From Roseibium salinum (GTDB lineage: Bacteria; Pseudomonadota; Alphaproteobacteria; Rhizobiales; Stappiaceae), in assembly GCF_026240905.1 (NCBI RefSeq), contig NZ_JAPEVI010000003.1, forward strand, positions 1,488,001-1,552,000: DNA of 64,000 nucleotides. The letters run 5' to 3'. The translations under genes were made by a program, and so were the position numbers. Shown piece after piece: positions 37,265 through 46,201 of this stretch (its first letter is position 1; each line of letters opens with the position of its first letter). The notes beneath the pieces are model-generated. The model saw only the letters and a list, made by a program, of their open reading frames with translations, searched no databases and was not told where the DNA came from.

Positions 37265-37507
37265 GTTGTCCCTTTATTGTCGCCACAGGGAAAATAGGTC
37301 AGGTTCGGCGATTTGATCAGGCTCCCGGGGTGCGCGCAATGACGCAGACAGCGCCGAAGCCGCGGGCATTGACAAAAATACACTGACAAGTTTACCTGGA
37401 CGAGAGGCACCAGGCGATAATCCGACATAACCGGTCAGTCACCATTTGATATTGCCCATTCAGGCGCCATATGATCAGAATACCAAGAAAGCAAGGGAGA
37501 GTGGTTC

Positions 37508-38563
37508 GTGACAGACGGCAAGATTTTGGTGCCAGCAACGGCTGTATCCGACGCATCAGCTTCCCCTGCCCCGATGATCGACCCATTCGGACGCGCAGTC
37601 ACCTATTTGCGTGTCTCCGTAACGGACCGCTGCGATTTCCGCTGTGTCTACTGCATGGCGGAGGACATGACCTTCTTGCCCAAACGCGAGATCCTGAGCC
37701 TGGAAGAGCTAGACCGGCTGTGCACCGCCTTTGTTGAAAAGGGCGTTCGAAAGCTGCGTCTGACGGGCGGGGAGCCGCTGGTGCGCAAGAACATCATGAG
37801 CCTGATCCGCAGCCTCGGACGGCACCTCGACAGCGGTGCTCTCGAAGAGTTGACACTGACCACCAACGGCTCGCAGCTCTCCCGCTTTGCCGGAGAGCTT
37901 TACGACTACGGTGTGCGGCGGATCAACGTCTCGATCGACACGCTCGACCCGCAGAAATTCAAGGCCGTCACCCGTTGGGGTGATCTTGGCAAGGTGATGG
38001 ACGGCATCCGCGCCGCCACGGAAGCCGGCCTTCAGATCAAGATCAACATGGTCGCACTGAAAGATGTCAACGAGCACGAGATCGTCTCGATGCTGCGGTG
38101 GTGCCACGAGCATGGCTACGATCTGACGCTGATCGAGACCATGCCGCTCGGTGAAATCGACGGCGACCGCACGGACCAGTATCTGCCGCTTTCCACGGTG
38201 CGTAGCCGACTGGCGGAAGAGTTCACGCTCACGGATATTCCCTACAAGACGGGTGGTCCGGCGCGCTATGTCGAAGTTGAAGAGACAGGCGGGCGGCTCG
38301 GCCTCATCACGCCGCTGACCCATAACTTCTGCGAAAGCTGCAACCGGGTGCGCGTCACCTGCACCGGCCAACTCTACATGTGCCTTGGACAGAACGACAT
38401 GGCCGACCTGCGCGCCCCGCTTCGCGCCTCGGAGGGCAACGACCTGCTCAACAGCGCCATCGATGAAGCCATCGGCCGCAAGCCGAAGGGCCACGATTTC
38501 GTCATCGACCGCAATACAAAGCAGCCTGCCGTGTCGCGGCATATGAGCGTAACGGGCGGCTGA
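37508..38563 (+). CDS. moaA: GTP 3',8-cyclase (molybdenum cofactor step 1)
   Basis: Radical-SAM enzyme converting GTP to 3',8-cyclo-7,8-dihydro-GTP, the first step of molybdopterin synthesis. 351 residues. The N-terminal SAM cluster motif is CDFRCVYC (about 42-49), followed by [10 protein letters not shown]. The second, substrate-binding cluster is [18 protein letters not shown] (about 277-294). The chain ends in Gly-Gly, which is functional in MoaA. It starts with GTG, with GGGAG upstream. A possible promoter TTGACA/TTTACC (37369/37391) precedes it. The other moco genes (mobA, mobB, moeA) lie 6 kb downstream; moaBCDE are not in the window. Confidence 0.96.
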   Translation: MTDGKILVPATAVSDASASPAPMIDPFGRAVTYLRVSVTDRCDFRCVYCMAEDMTFLPKREILSLEELDRLCTAFVEKGVRKLRLTGGEPLVRKNIMSLIRSLGRHLDSGALEELTLTTNGSQLSRFAGELYDYGVRRINVSIDTLDPQKFKAVTRWGDLGKVMDGIRAATEAGLQIKINMVALKDVNEHEIVSMLRWCHEHGYDLTLIETMPLGEIDGDRTDQYLPLSTVRSRLAEEFTLTDIPYKTGGPARYVEVEETGGRLGLITPLTHNFCESCNRVRVTCTGQLYMCLGQNDMADLRAPLRASEGNDLLNSAIDEAIGRKPKGHDFVIDRNTKQPAVSRHMSVTGG

Positions 38564-38655
38564 TCCGGCAGAAGCCTTGCGCCGAATGCACCGCCGGTCC
38601 GCGGCCGACCGCGGATCGATGGGCAAGCACCTGGCCCTCCTCAGGCAGACGAGCC

Positions 38656-39894
38656 CTACTCGGCCGGGACGGCCTCTTCGCTTCCCGAAACACGCCTGAT
38701 CGAGAGAGCCGCCAGCAGGCTGAGGCTCATTCCCATGGCCATGATCAGGATCATGCCCCAGGGCGATCCTGCCAGAAAGCTGTCGGCGTACAGCCAGGCG
38801 ACCGCCGTTCCCGCCAGCGCACCGGTTCCAACCTGAAGGGATGCCGTCAGGCCGGAGGCCGCCCCCGCCAAGTCGGGCCGGACACTGACCGCCCCGGCCA
38901 GGGCGCTTGGCAGGCAGATGCCGTTGCCGAGACCGAGCACGAACATCGGCAGGAAAAGGCCCAGGGGCGTGAGAAGCCCGAGTGAGGCAGAACCTGCAAG
39001 GAGCGAGACGGCGCAGACACCTGTCAGCGTTCCGGCCAGGATCATCGGGAACATGCCGATCCGTTCGGCGAATTTGCCGGAGAGGAAATTTCCGGCGATG
39101 TAGCCGAGGGCAACAAACATGAAAAAGAACCCCATCTCGGCAGCACTCAACGACAGCAGTTCCGCAGCGATGAACGGCGCTCCGCCGAGATAGGCGAAAT
39201 AGGCGAGCGCGGAGAAAGCGGCCGTCAGCGCGTAGCTCCAGTATAGCGGCTGGCTGAACAGCGCCATGTAGGATCTCAGGACCTGCCTTGCGCCCACGGA
39301 ACTGCGTTCAGTATGGGTTTCGGGCAGGTGGCGAATGCTCGCCCACAGGACACCGACACCGAAGATCAGCATGAGAACGAAGCCGCCCTGCCAGCCGTAG
39401 AACTGATCCAGAACGCCGCCCATGGCGGGTGCGATCGTCGGCATGACGGCCATTCCCATGGTGACGAAACCGATCATGCTTGCAGCCTGCGAGGGGCCAT
39501 GAAGGTCCCTGACGATCGCACGTCCGATCACGACCCCGGTACAGCCGCCCGCCGCCTGGATGACACGCGCAGCAATCAGGGCTTCGATCGTCGGTGCCAC
39601 CAGGCACAACAGGCTGCCGATCACGAACAGCGCCATTCCGACGATGATCACCGGCCGACGTCCAAACTGGTCCGATAACGGCCCCCAGAAGAGTTGAGAG
39701 ACTGCTATGGCGACAAAGAAGGCGGACATGGAAAGCTGGATCTCGCCGGCGGTTGCCGAAAAGACAACCATCATCCCGGCCAGCGAAGGCAGGTAGATCT
39801 GCATGGCCAGCGGACTGATCGCGGAAATCGCGATCAGGACCGCAATGGACGGCTTTTTCTGGATGCCGGTGGATTGCGAGTGTCCGGCTGTCAT
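38656..39894 (-). CDS. MFS multidrug transporter, Bcr/CflA family
   Basis: 412-residue inner-membrane drug/proton antiporter with about 12 transmembrane helices. Family cues: an N-terminus PLAMQIYLPSLAGM (Bcr/CflA 'DMYLPA' region), motif A GPLSDQFGRRPVIIVG (about 73), RVIQAAGGCTGVVIGRAIVRD (about 108, motif B-like) and GMAVMPTIAPAMGGVL. Substrate unknown. It is convergent with moaA and its start lies 225 bases from the Mrp gene's stop, so it is probably transcribed alone. No regulator is adjacent. Confidence 0.92.
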   Translation of the reverse strand: MTAGHSQSTGIQKKPSIAVLIAISAISPLAMQIYLPSLAGMMVVFSATAGEIQLSMSAFFVAIAVSQLFWGPLSDQFGRRPVIIVGMALFVIGSLLCLVAPTIEALIAARVIQAAGGCTGVVIGRAIVRDLHGPSQAASMIGFVTMGMAVMPTIAPAMGGVLDQFYGWQGGFVLMLIFGVGVLWASIRHLPETHTERSSVGARQVLRSYMALFSQPLYWSYALTAAFSALAYFAYLGGAPFIAAELLSLSAAEMGFFFMFVALGYIAGNFLSGKFAERIGMFPMILAGTLTGVCAVSLLAGSASLGLLTPLGLFLPMFVLGLGNGICLPSALAGAVSVRPDLAGAASGLTASLQVGTGALAGTAVAWLYADSFLAGSPWGMILIMAMGMSLSLLAALSIRRVSGSEEAVPAE

Positions 39895-40119
39895 GCCCTT
39901 GGGGGAACCTTTGGTTTATTTAAAAAACACCGGACACCGGTGTTGTTGTTCCAAAGGTACCTGCCCTGCGTGATCCGGCCGTGAAAAAGACAAAGCGCAG
40001 ATATCTCAAGCTTTTCACGCATGACTTTCCAGCATGATTCCAGTTCCCTTGCGGCAATCTATAAGTCTGACTTAGAAGCCAAAAGTGTATGTTCGTTGCC
40101 TAACGGGATTCAGGAACGC

Positions 40120-41268
40120 TCAGTCGAAGACAATCTTCGGCGCAACCCGTTCGCTCGACGCTGCCGCTTTTTCAATGCCTGCGTAGACTTTTGCGGCGAT
40201 GTCCTTGTAGACGCCGGCGATCGCCCCTTCCGGATCAGAAACCACGACCGGGGTGCCCGCGTCGGAGGTCTCACGGATCTTCATCGTCAGCGGGATCTCG
40301 CCAAGGAACGGCACGCCGAGACGTTCCGCCTCCGCACGCGCACCGCCATGCCCGAAGATGTCGTGCCGCCCGCCGCAGTCGGGGCACAGGAAGTAGCTCA
40401 TGTTCTCGACGATCCCGAGCACCGGCACATCGACCCGCTTGAACATGTTGAGCCCCTTGCGCGCGTCGATAAGTGCCAGGTCCTGAGGCGTGGACACGAT
40501 CACCGCCCCGGCGAGCGGCACCTGCTGTGCCATAGTCAACTGGGCGTCGCCGGTTCCCGGGGGCATGTCCACCACGAGGACATCGAGCTCGCCCCAGGCG
40601 ACTTCGCGCAGCATCTGGGTCAGGGCCGAGATAACCATCGGGCCGCGCCAGATCATCGGGGTTTCCTCTTCGACCATGAAGCCCATCGACATCACCTTGA
40701 CGCCGTAGCCTTCCAGCGGCTTCAGAACCCTGCCGGACAAAGGCTCCGGGCGGCCGGAGACGTTGAACAGGCGCGGCACCGAGGGACCGTAGATATCGGC
40801 ATCCAGCACACCGACCTTAAGGCCGTGGGCAGCCAGGCCAAGCGCCAGGTTCGCGGTGGTGGTTGACTTGCCGACGCCGCCTTTGCCCGAAGCGACGGCG
40901 ATGATGTGTTTGATGCCCGGCACACCGGGTTTTGCAGGCGCCGTTTCCTCCGCGGCGCGCTGAGGCTGCGGCTGGCGGGGGGCCGGTTTCGGGGCGGCCG
41001 CGCGTGCGGCGCCCGGCGTGCGTTCCGCCGTCAGGGCGACCATCGCGGTTTCGACGCCCTCGACCTGCCGCACCACCTTTTCCGCCGCCTGGCGCAAGGG
41101 TTCAAGCTCCTGTGCCCGTTCGGCGGGAACGGTAATGGAGAACGCCACACGGCCGTCGGACACAAAGACATCCGAAACCAGACCCAAGGAGACGATATCG
41201 CCTTCCAGGTCCGGCCCCTTGATCTGCTTGAGGCTTTCCATAACCGCGGATTTGATGGTGTCGTTCAT
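40120..41268 (-). CDS. apbC: Iron-sulfur cluster carrier protein Mrp/ApbC
   Basis: Cytoplasmic P-loop ATPase carrying [4Fe-4S] clusters to apoproteins. 382 residues: N-terminal DUF59/FeS-assembly domain (1-80), an Ala/Pro linker (85-115), and a deviant-Walker ATPase domain with AVASGKGGVGKSTT (about 125), DADIYGPSVP, DMPPGTGDAQLT and the cluster-binding CPDC in YFLCPDCGGRHDIFGHGG. The start is the inner ATG preceded by GGGAAGC; the frame is open to 41301. It may serve FeS proteins in the window such as fumarase, MoaA, the UDG-type protein and the Rieske oxygenase, but its clients are not set by position. Confidence 0.95.
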   Translation of the reverse strand: MNDTIKSAVMESLKQIKGPDLEGDIVSLGLVSDVFVSDGRVAFSITVPAERAQELEPLRQAAEKVVRQVEGVETAMVALTAERTPGAARAAAPKPAPRQPQPQRAAEETAPAKPGVPGIKHIIAVASGKGGVGKSTTTANLALGLAAHGLKVGVLDADIYGPSVPRLFNVSGRPEPLSGRVLKPLEGYGVKVMSMGFMVEEETPMIWRGPMVISALTQMLREVAWGELDVLVVDMPPGTGDAQLTMAQQVPLAGAVIVSTPQDLALIDARKGLNMFKRVDVPVLGIVENMSYFLCPDCGGRHDIFGHGGARAEAERLGVPFLGEIPLTMKIRETSDAGTPVVVSDPEGAIAGVYKDIAAKVYAGIEKAAASSERVAPKIVFD

Positions 41269-41691
41269 AATGCTTCCCGTTGATTGCCGGCACCCGCTCA
41301 ACGCGCCGGATTGGGTTCGCGCCCATGTTCCGGAATGTAAGAGGCACCGACCCTAAGACAATCTGTCAAAATGCTGCAGTGGCCGGCCGCAGTCTTAATC
41401 TGAACATGTTCAGACACAAGCCCACTATTTGACAGAAGACGGAACGGCCGAACCGCCGATATGCAGGTTAGGTGGAAAATCGCGCCCGGTATGTCAACCA
41501 GTTGCCGCCGGCCATGATGGAAGGCTCCGCCGCTACAGGCCCTTTGCACCGCATACCTCCGCCCCCGAGAAAGACGATTGTTCCCGTTTGCGGACAGGAA
41601 CAATGTTTGGGTTGCACCGGGCCGCGCAAGATTTACTCTTGCAGGAATTGCCAATCAGTTCGCACGCTGGCGGACAATCACAGGACGTTTC
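41269..41691. other. Divergent intergenic region between apbC and the SDR gene
   Basis: 423 bases. It holds a perfect 16-bp palindrome at 41399-41414 (listed separately). No gene is supported: the open frames in this stretch are upstream extensions of the SDR frame or random. Confidence 0.55.
41399..41414. promoter_or_regulatory. Perfect 16-bp palindrome, candidate operator
   Basis: TCTGAACATGTTCAGA is a perfect inverted repeat in the divergent region between apbC and the SDR-GNAT pair. Size and symmetry suit a dimeric repressor. It is not the alphaproteobacterial LexA box (direct GTTC repeats), and I cannot name the regulator. Confidence 0.5.
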
Positions 41692-42372
41692 ATGCCGACC
41701 TGCCTCATCACCGCGGCGAATCGCGGGATTGGATTTGAACTTGCGCGCCAGGCCCTCGCGACGGGTTGGACGGTCTATGGTTCGGTGCGCTCTGAACGGG
41801 ACGCGCGGGAGACAGCCGGCAAACTCGGTGAGGGCTACCGGCCATTGGTCTTCGACGTCACGGACCATCCGGCAGTGCGGCAAGCCGCGTCCGGGTTGAC
41901 GGACGGCATCGACCTCCTGGTCAACAATGCAGGCGTGATCGGGCCTGCCCGCCAGATGCCACTCGACATGGATTTCGACGGCTTCGCGGAAACCCTGGCG
42001 GTGAACACGCTCGCACCGCTTGCCGTCTCGCAGGCTTTCCTGCCCCATCTGCGACGCGCCGGCTCCGGCAGGATCGTGACGGTTTCCAGCCAGATGTCCT
42101 GGATGGGCTACCGCAAGCCGGACACCCTCGCCTATCGAGCATCGAAAGCGGCGGTGAACAAGGTCATGCAGGGACTGGCAACCGCTCTGGAGCCCGAAGG
42201 CATTCCCGTTGTGCTGATTGATCCGGGCTGGGTGAAGACCGACATGGGCGGACCGGCTGCGGACAACTCGCCCATTGACGTTGCTGCAGGCATTCTGAAA
42301 ATTGCCGAAAACCTGACGCTCGCCGACACCGGCAGGTTCTTCAAATGGACGGGCGAGGAACGCCCGTTTTAA
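41692..42372 (+). CDS. Short-chain dehydrogenase/reductase (SDR)
   Basis: 226-residue NAD(P)-dependent oxidoreductase with a Rossmann fold. Cofactor motif TAANRGIGFELA at the N-terminus (a variant of TGxxxGIG), structural LVNNAGVIGPAR (about 80), catalytic serine in VTVSSQMS and the YRASK catalytic Tyr/Lys pair (about 148). The start is the ATG with AGGA 9 bases upstream and the cofactor motif directly after. Substrate unknown. It is followed after 32 bases by a GNAT acetyltransferase gene, so the two are likely cotranscribed. Confidence 0.9.
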   Translation: MPTCLITAANRGIGFELARQALATGWTVYGSVRSERDARETAGKLGEGYRPLVFDVTDHPAVRQAASGLTDGIDLLVNNAGVIGPARQMPLDMDFDGFAETLAVNTLAPLAVSQAFLPHLRRAGSGRIVTVSSQMSWMGYRKPDTLAYRASKAAVNKVMQGLATALEPEGIPVVLIDPGWVKTDMGGPAADNSPIDVAAGILKIAENLTLADTGRFFKWTGEERPF

Positions 42373-42404
42373 CCTCCTGCCCACCACCGAATGGAGCTGA
42401 CCCC

Positions 42405-42995
42405 ATGAGCTGGCCGCTTCCCGTCACGCTGACCGGCACTCACGCCACACTTGCCCCGCTCTCCCGGATGCATGCCGCAAACCTTGCCGAAGCGGCGGCC
42501 GAGGGCGACCTCTGGAAGCTCTGGTATACATCCGTCCCGAAGCCCGAGACGGTTCCGGCGGAAATCGACCGGCGTCTCGGATTGCAGGAGCAAGGCTCCA
42601 TGCTTGCCTTTGCCGTGCTGACACCCAGTGGCAAGGCCGTCGGCATGACCACCTACATGAACATCGATGCGGCCAATAAACGCGTTGAAATCGGCTCGAC
42701 CTGGTACCGCAAGGCCGTGCAGCGGACACTTGTGAACACCGAATGCAAGCGCATGCTCCTGGCCCACGCCTTCGAGGAGGTTGATTGCATTGCGGTAGAA
42801 TTCCGCACCCACGTCATGAACCGCCAGAGCCGTGCCGCGATCGAGCGCCTCGGCGCCAAGCTGGATGGAATCCTGCGATCTCACCAACGCCTTGCCGACG
42901 GATCGCTCCGGGATACGGCGGTCTATTCGATTCTGCCGCACGAATGGCCAGCGGTCCGGGCGGGACTGGATTTCAAGCTCGCGGCCGACCGCTGA
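42405..42995 (+). CDS. GNAT-family N-acetyltransferase (RimJ/RimL-like)
   Basis: 196-residue acetyl-CoA-dependent N-acetyltransferase. Core segments resembling RimJ/RimL relatives: LAFAVLTPSGKAVGMTTYMNIDAANKRVEIGSTWY, then the acetyl-CoA region LVNTECKRMLLAHAFEEV and FRTHVMNRQSRAAIERLGAKLDG, in which the asparagine and 'AIERLGAK' are typical. The start is the ATG with GGAG about 8 bases upstream. Its substrate (protein N-terminus or small amine) is unknown. Second gene of an SDR-GNAT pair. Confidence 0.88.
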   Translation: MSWPLPVTLTGTHATLAPLSRMHAANLAEAAAEGDLWKLWYTSVPKPETVPAEIDRRLGLQEQGSMLAFAVLTPSGKAVGMTTYMNIDAANKRVEIGSTWYRKAVQRTLVNTECKRMLLAHAFEEVDCIAVEFRTHVMNRQSRAAIERLGAKLDGILRSHQRLADGSLRDTAVYSILPHEWPAVRAGLDFKLAADR

Positions 42996-43198
42996 GCGCC
43001 TGTCCGCGCGGAGGTCAGCCTGCGCTCTTTTACACAGTTTTCCCGCTGCGCCAACACAGTGGGAAGGCACAGTTTTTCAAGGGTCAAAGCAACCTTCCCG
43101 TAACCCTGTTGGTTGTTCTTTCAATTTGACCTCAATTTTAAGCAATTGTGAGGATTTGGGGCGCACGCTGGTTTGATCGGCATAAGGATGGACCCGCT

Positions 43199-43657
43199 AT
43201 GGAACTGTATCGCGCCTGCTATCGAAGCAAGATTGAATGGGGCAAACTCCGCCTGCCCCTGCCCGATGAAATTGACAATACGCTCCTGCGTATCCGCCGC
43301 ATCAACCGCAAGGCGGGTGTCACCGGCGCGTTGCTGCTGGTCGACCAGCACGTCATCCAGGTTCTGGAAGGCCAGCCGGGTCAGGTTCTGGATTCCGTCT
43401 ATTGCGTGATGAACGATCCGCGCCTCCATGCGATCGAGGGCATCATTCACGAACCGGCGGACTTCAGGCTGTTCCCGAATTCACTGATGTTCTTCCGCGA
43501 CCTGACCGATGGCGTCGCCGCCTCGCAGCACCCGGTGCTGCGGCCGCTTCTGGACCATCCGGGCGAAGTGACCCGGGAAGAAGCTTATCTGGCATTCGGC
43601 CATTTCGCAGCCGAACTGCAAGAAGGTCGTCTGACGAACGACATGCTGATGATCTGA
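43199..43657 (+). CDS. BLUF-domain blue-light photoreceptor
   Basis: 152-residue flavin-binding photosensor: BLUF domain (about 1-95) plus a short helical tail (about 105-152). The light-switch residues are present: Tyr8 (ACYRSK), Asn36 (RRINRKAGVTGALL) and Gln54 (VIQVLEGQPGQV). Their Asn-Gln spacing of 18 equals that of AppA (Asn45-Gln63). The later region has PNSLMF where AppA has a Trp-x-Met, so Met is kept but Trp is replaced. No output domain is fused, so signalling must go through a partner. The frame extends to 43148, but the ATG starting MELYRACYRS fits the family. It stands alone; the photolyase gene is 6 kb away. Confidence 0.92.
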   Translation: MELYRACYRSKIEWGKLRLPLPDEIDNTLLRIRRINRKAGVTGALLLVDQHVIQVLEGQPGQVLDSVYCVMNDPRLHAIEGIIHEPADFRLFPNSLMFFRDLTDGVAASQHPVLRPLLDHPGEVTREEAYLAFGHFAAELQEGRLTNDMLMI

Positions 43658-43752
43658 CACGGGCCGACTTTCCTCCGGACCATCCGTCAGCATATTTGCC
43701 CATGACTGTGACTTCTTTGCCACAGTCACCCTGCCGGAGACGCAGATAGTGT

Positions 43753-44031
43753 GTGCGCCACTTTAAAGGGAGCGCACATGTCCGCCGGGCGGCCGCAGCC
43801 ACTCCATCCATCCTCATCGAGGCGGTCGCGGGACTTGCGCTGCTAGGTGCCTTTGCGTTTTCCATCGGCGAGGCAACAAGATCCGCACAGACCCGCGACA
43901 GCGCCATCATCACGTTTGCGGTGACCGCCTCCGGCGTCAGCTTTTTCGGCGTATCCGGAGCGCTCTGGGGCCTTCTGGCGGGCGGCGCCTTCATGGCGCT
44001 CACGAGCGCGCGCGCTGCGACACAAGAATGA
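43753..44031 (+). CDS. Small hypothetical membrane protein
   Basis: 92 residues with two likely transmembrane segments: ILIEAVAGLALLGAFAFSIGEA (about 20-41) and a Gly/Phe-rich one (about 52-82, FFGVSGALWGLLAGGAFMAL), joined by a short polar loop. Not recognised. The start is uncertain: the GTG has no clear ribosome site, while AAAGGGAG sits just inside the frame before an out-of-frame ATG at 43778, so a start-site error or frameshift is possible. It lies between the BLUF gene and the fdhD operon. Confidence 0.45.
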   Translation: MRHFKGSAHVRRAAAATPSILIEAVAGLALLGAFAFSIGEATRSAQTRDSAIITFAVTASGVSFFGVSGALWGLLAGGAFMALTSARAATQE

Positions 44032-44154
44032 GTGCGCGTCCGACAGTGGATGCTTCAGGACGGAGAATCTCGGTTATGCGTCGGTTAAACCTTGCTCTGG
44101 TCCAACTGCCTCCCATAGTCTGTCTATAAACGAACCCATTGGAGTCGCGCGGCC

Positions 44155-45033
44155 GTGACAGGCGCATATCTGCTGAAACCGGATCCTCTTGCCCCAGGGC
44201 TTTCCACGTCGGTGACCGGTATCGATCAGAACGGGGAGACGGTCGAAACCAGGGTGGTGACCGAAAAACCGCTGACGCTCTACCTGAATTCGCAGGAAGT
44301 GGTCACGATGATGACCATCGGCGACCACCCGGACCTGCTGGCCGTCGGGTATCTGAAGAACCAGCACATGCTCGCGGACGACGACGTCATCACCGGTATC
44401 GACTATGATGACGACCTGGAAGTGGTGGTGGTCCGCACCGAGCGGGAGACCAACTTCGAGGAGAAGCTAAAGAAGAAGGTGCGCACATCCGGCTGCGCCC
44501 AGGGTACCGTCTTCGGCGATGTCATGGAGGGGTTCGAAACGATCGCCCTACCCAAGGACGGAAAACTCAAGACGTCGTGGCTCTATGAACTGACGAGGAC
44601 GATCAATACGACGCCCTCGCTATATCTGGAGGCCGGCGCGATTCACGGTTGCGTGCTGTGCCAGGAAAACAGCGCGCTGGTCTACATGGAGGATGTCGGC
44701 CGGCACAATGCCGTCGACAAGATCGCCGGCTGGATGGTGCTGAACAATATTCCGGCGCACGACAAGATCTTCTATACGACCGGCCGCCTCACCTCGGAAA
44801 TGGTCATCAAGACGGTGATGATGGGAATTCCCATTCTCGTATCCCGCTCCGGCTTTACTGCGTGGGGCGTTGAGCTTGCCCGCCAGGCCGGTCTGACGCT
44901 GATCGGCCGTGCGCGCGGCAAGCGCTTCATCGCCCTGGCCGGAGAAGAGCGGATCGAGTTCGACACCGAGCCGGGTCAGGTGGACGACGAACCTGAAAAG
45001 GCGAAACGCAAAGGGAGTGTGCCGGCGGCATGA
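44155..45033 (+). CDS. fdhD: Formate dehydrogenase sulfurtransferase FdhD
   Basis: Protein required for active formate dehydrogenase; it passes sulfur from a cysteine desulfurase to the molybdenum cofactor. 292 residues. Recognisable: EKPLTLYLNSQEVVTMMTIGDHPDLLAVGYLKNQ, MEDVGRHNAVDKIAGWM and YTTGRLTSEMVIKTVMMGIPILVSRS. The usual CxxC loop here reads SGCAQGT, with only Cys114. A CxxC occurs instead at residues 166-169 (HGCVLCQ), where the E. coli protein has alanines. GTG start. First gene of fdhD-mobA-mobB-moeA, overlapping mobA by 4 bases. Confidence 0.94.
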   Translation: MTGAYLLKPDPLAPGLSTSVTGIDQNGETVETRVVTEKPLTLYLNSQEVVTMMTIGDHPDLLAVGYLKNQHMLADDDVITGIDYDDDLEVVVVRTERETNFEEKLKKKVRTSGCAQGTVFGDVMEGFETIALPKDGKLKTSWLYELTRTINTTPSLYLEAGAIHGCVLCQENSALVYMEDVGRHNAVDKIAGWMVLNNIPAHDKIFYTTGRLTSEMVIKTVMMGIPILVSRSGFTAWGVELARQAGLTLIGRARGKRFIALAGEERIEFDTEPGQVDDEPEKAKRKGSVPAA

Positions 45034-45683
45034 GTGCGACGCGCGCAAGTTTGACCGAAGACCGTATGCTGGGCTGTGTCCTGGCGGGAGGTCAGTCGAG
45101 GCGGATGGGAGGCGGCGACAAGAGCCTTCTGGACCTGGGCGGCACGACCATGCTGGCCATGGTCGTCGACCGGCTGAAGCACCAGGTTGCGGACATCGTC
45201 CTGAATGCCAATGGCGACCCGCAGCGGTTTGCCCGGTTCGGACTGCCCGTCGTTGCCGATCCGGTGGGCGACTATGCCGGTCCCCTTGCCGGTGTTCTGG
45301 CGGGACTGACTTATGCCGCGGAAAACCGGCCGGATATCACGCATGTCGTGTCGGTTGCCGGAGACACGCCGTTTTTCCCGGTCGGCCTGGTCAAGCGCAT
45401 GTGCGCCTCGGTGCCCTTGAGTGAACCGGTCATCGCCCTCGCCTCGTCTTCCGCCAAGCTGCATCCGGTTTTCGCCCTCTGGCCGGTTTCCTTGCGCCAG
45501 GATCTCCATGACTGGCTGAACACCGGGCAAAGCGGCAAGGTGCTTGCCTTTGTCGACCGTCACGACAGTGTGGAGGTCTCCTTCGATATCGATCCGGAGA
45601 CCGGGCTGGACCCGTTTTTCAATGCCAACAAACCAGAAGACCTGACGACGGTCCGAGAAGCACTGAGCCACAGCACCACATGA
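45030..45683 (+). CDS. mobA: Molybdenum cofactor guanylyltransferase MobA
   Basis: Transfers GMP from GTP to molybdenum-molybdopterin, making the MGD form used by formate dehydrogenase and other DMSO-reductase-family enzymes. 217 residues. The nucleotidyltransferase signature LAGGQSRRMGGGDKSLLDLGG lies at the N-terminus, followed by VVADPVGDYAGPLAGVLAGL (about 73) and VSVAGDTPFFP (about 110). Its ATG overlaps the fdhD stop codon and its own stop overlaps mobB, indicating translational coupling. Confidence 0.96.
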   Translation: MSATRASLTEDRMLGCVLAGGQSRRMGGGDKSLLDLGGTTMLAMVVDRLKHQVADIVLNANGDPQRFARFGLPVVADPVGDYAGPLAGVLAGLTYAAENRPDITHVVSVAGDTPFFPVGLVKRMCASVPLSEPVIALASSSAKLHPVFALWPVSLRQDLHDWLNTGQSGKVLAFVDRHDSVEVSFDIDPETGLDPFFNANKPEDLTTVREALSHSTT

Positions 45684-46201
45684 TCGATACACCCGTCTTT
45701 GCCATTACCGGCTGGAAGAATTCCGGCAAGACCCAGCTCGTGACCCGTCTGGTCAGCGAATTCACCTCACGCGGTTTCAAGGTCTCGACTGTGAAGCACG
45801 CCCACCACAATTTCGATATCGACAAACCCGGCGCGGACAGTTACCGCCACAGGCTCGCCGGCGCGAACGAAGTCGCACTGGTTTCGGGGCGCCGTTGGGC
45901 CCTGATGCATGAACTCAGAGGCGAGGAAGAACCGCCCCTGGAGGCCATTCTCGGCCGTCTTGCGCCCTGCGACCTGATTCTGATCGAGGGATACAAGCGC
46001 GAGAACCATCCAAAGATCGAAACCCGGCGCGAGGAGACGAGCGACCGCGGTTCCCTCGCCGCGTCAGATCCGAATATTCTGGCCGTTGCGGCGGATCACA
46101 GCTTGCCGGAGGAGACACTGCCGGTCTTCGATCTGAACGACGTCGCGGCGATGGCGGATTTCATTCAGGCCCACCTGGACCTGAAGGGACCGGGCTCATG
46201 A
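45680..46201 (+). CDS. mobB: Molybdopterin-guanine dinucleotide biosynthesis adaptor MobB
   Basis: 173-residue GTP-binding protein assisting MobA/MoeA in assembly of the guanine-dinucleotide cofactor. P-loop GWKNSGKTQLV at the N-terminus, then KHAHHNFDIDKPGADSYRHRLAGANEV, the family's central segment, and LILIEGYKRENHPKIE. It overlaps mobA upstream and moeA downstream by 4 bases each. Confidence 0.95.
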   Translation: MIDTPVFAITGWKNSGKTQLVTRLVSEFTSRGFKVSTVKHAHHNFDIDKPGADSYRHRLAGANEVALVSGRRWALMHELRGEEEPPLEAILGRLAPCDLILIEGYKRENHPKIETRREETSDRGSLAASDPNILAVAADHSLPEETLPVFDLNDVAAMADFIQAHLDLKGPGS

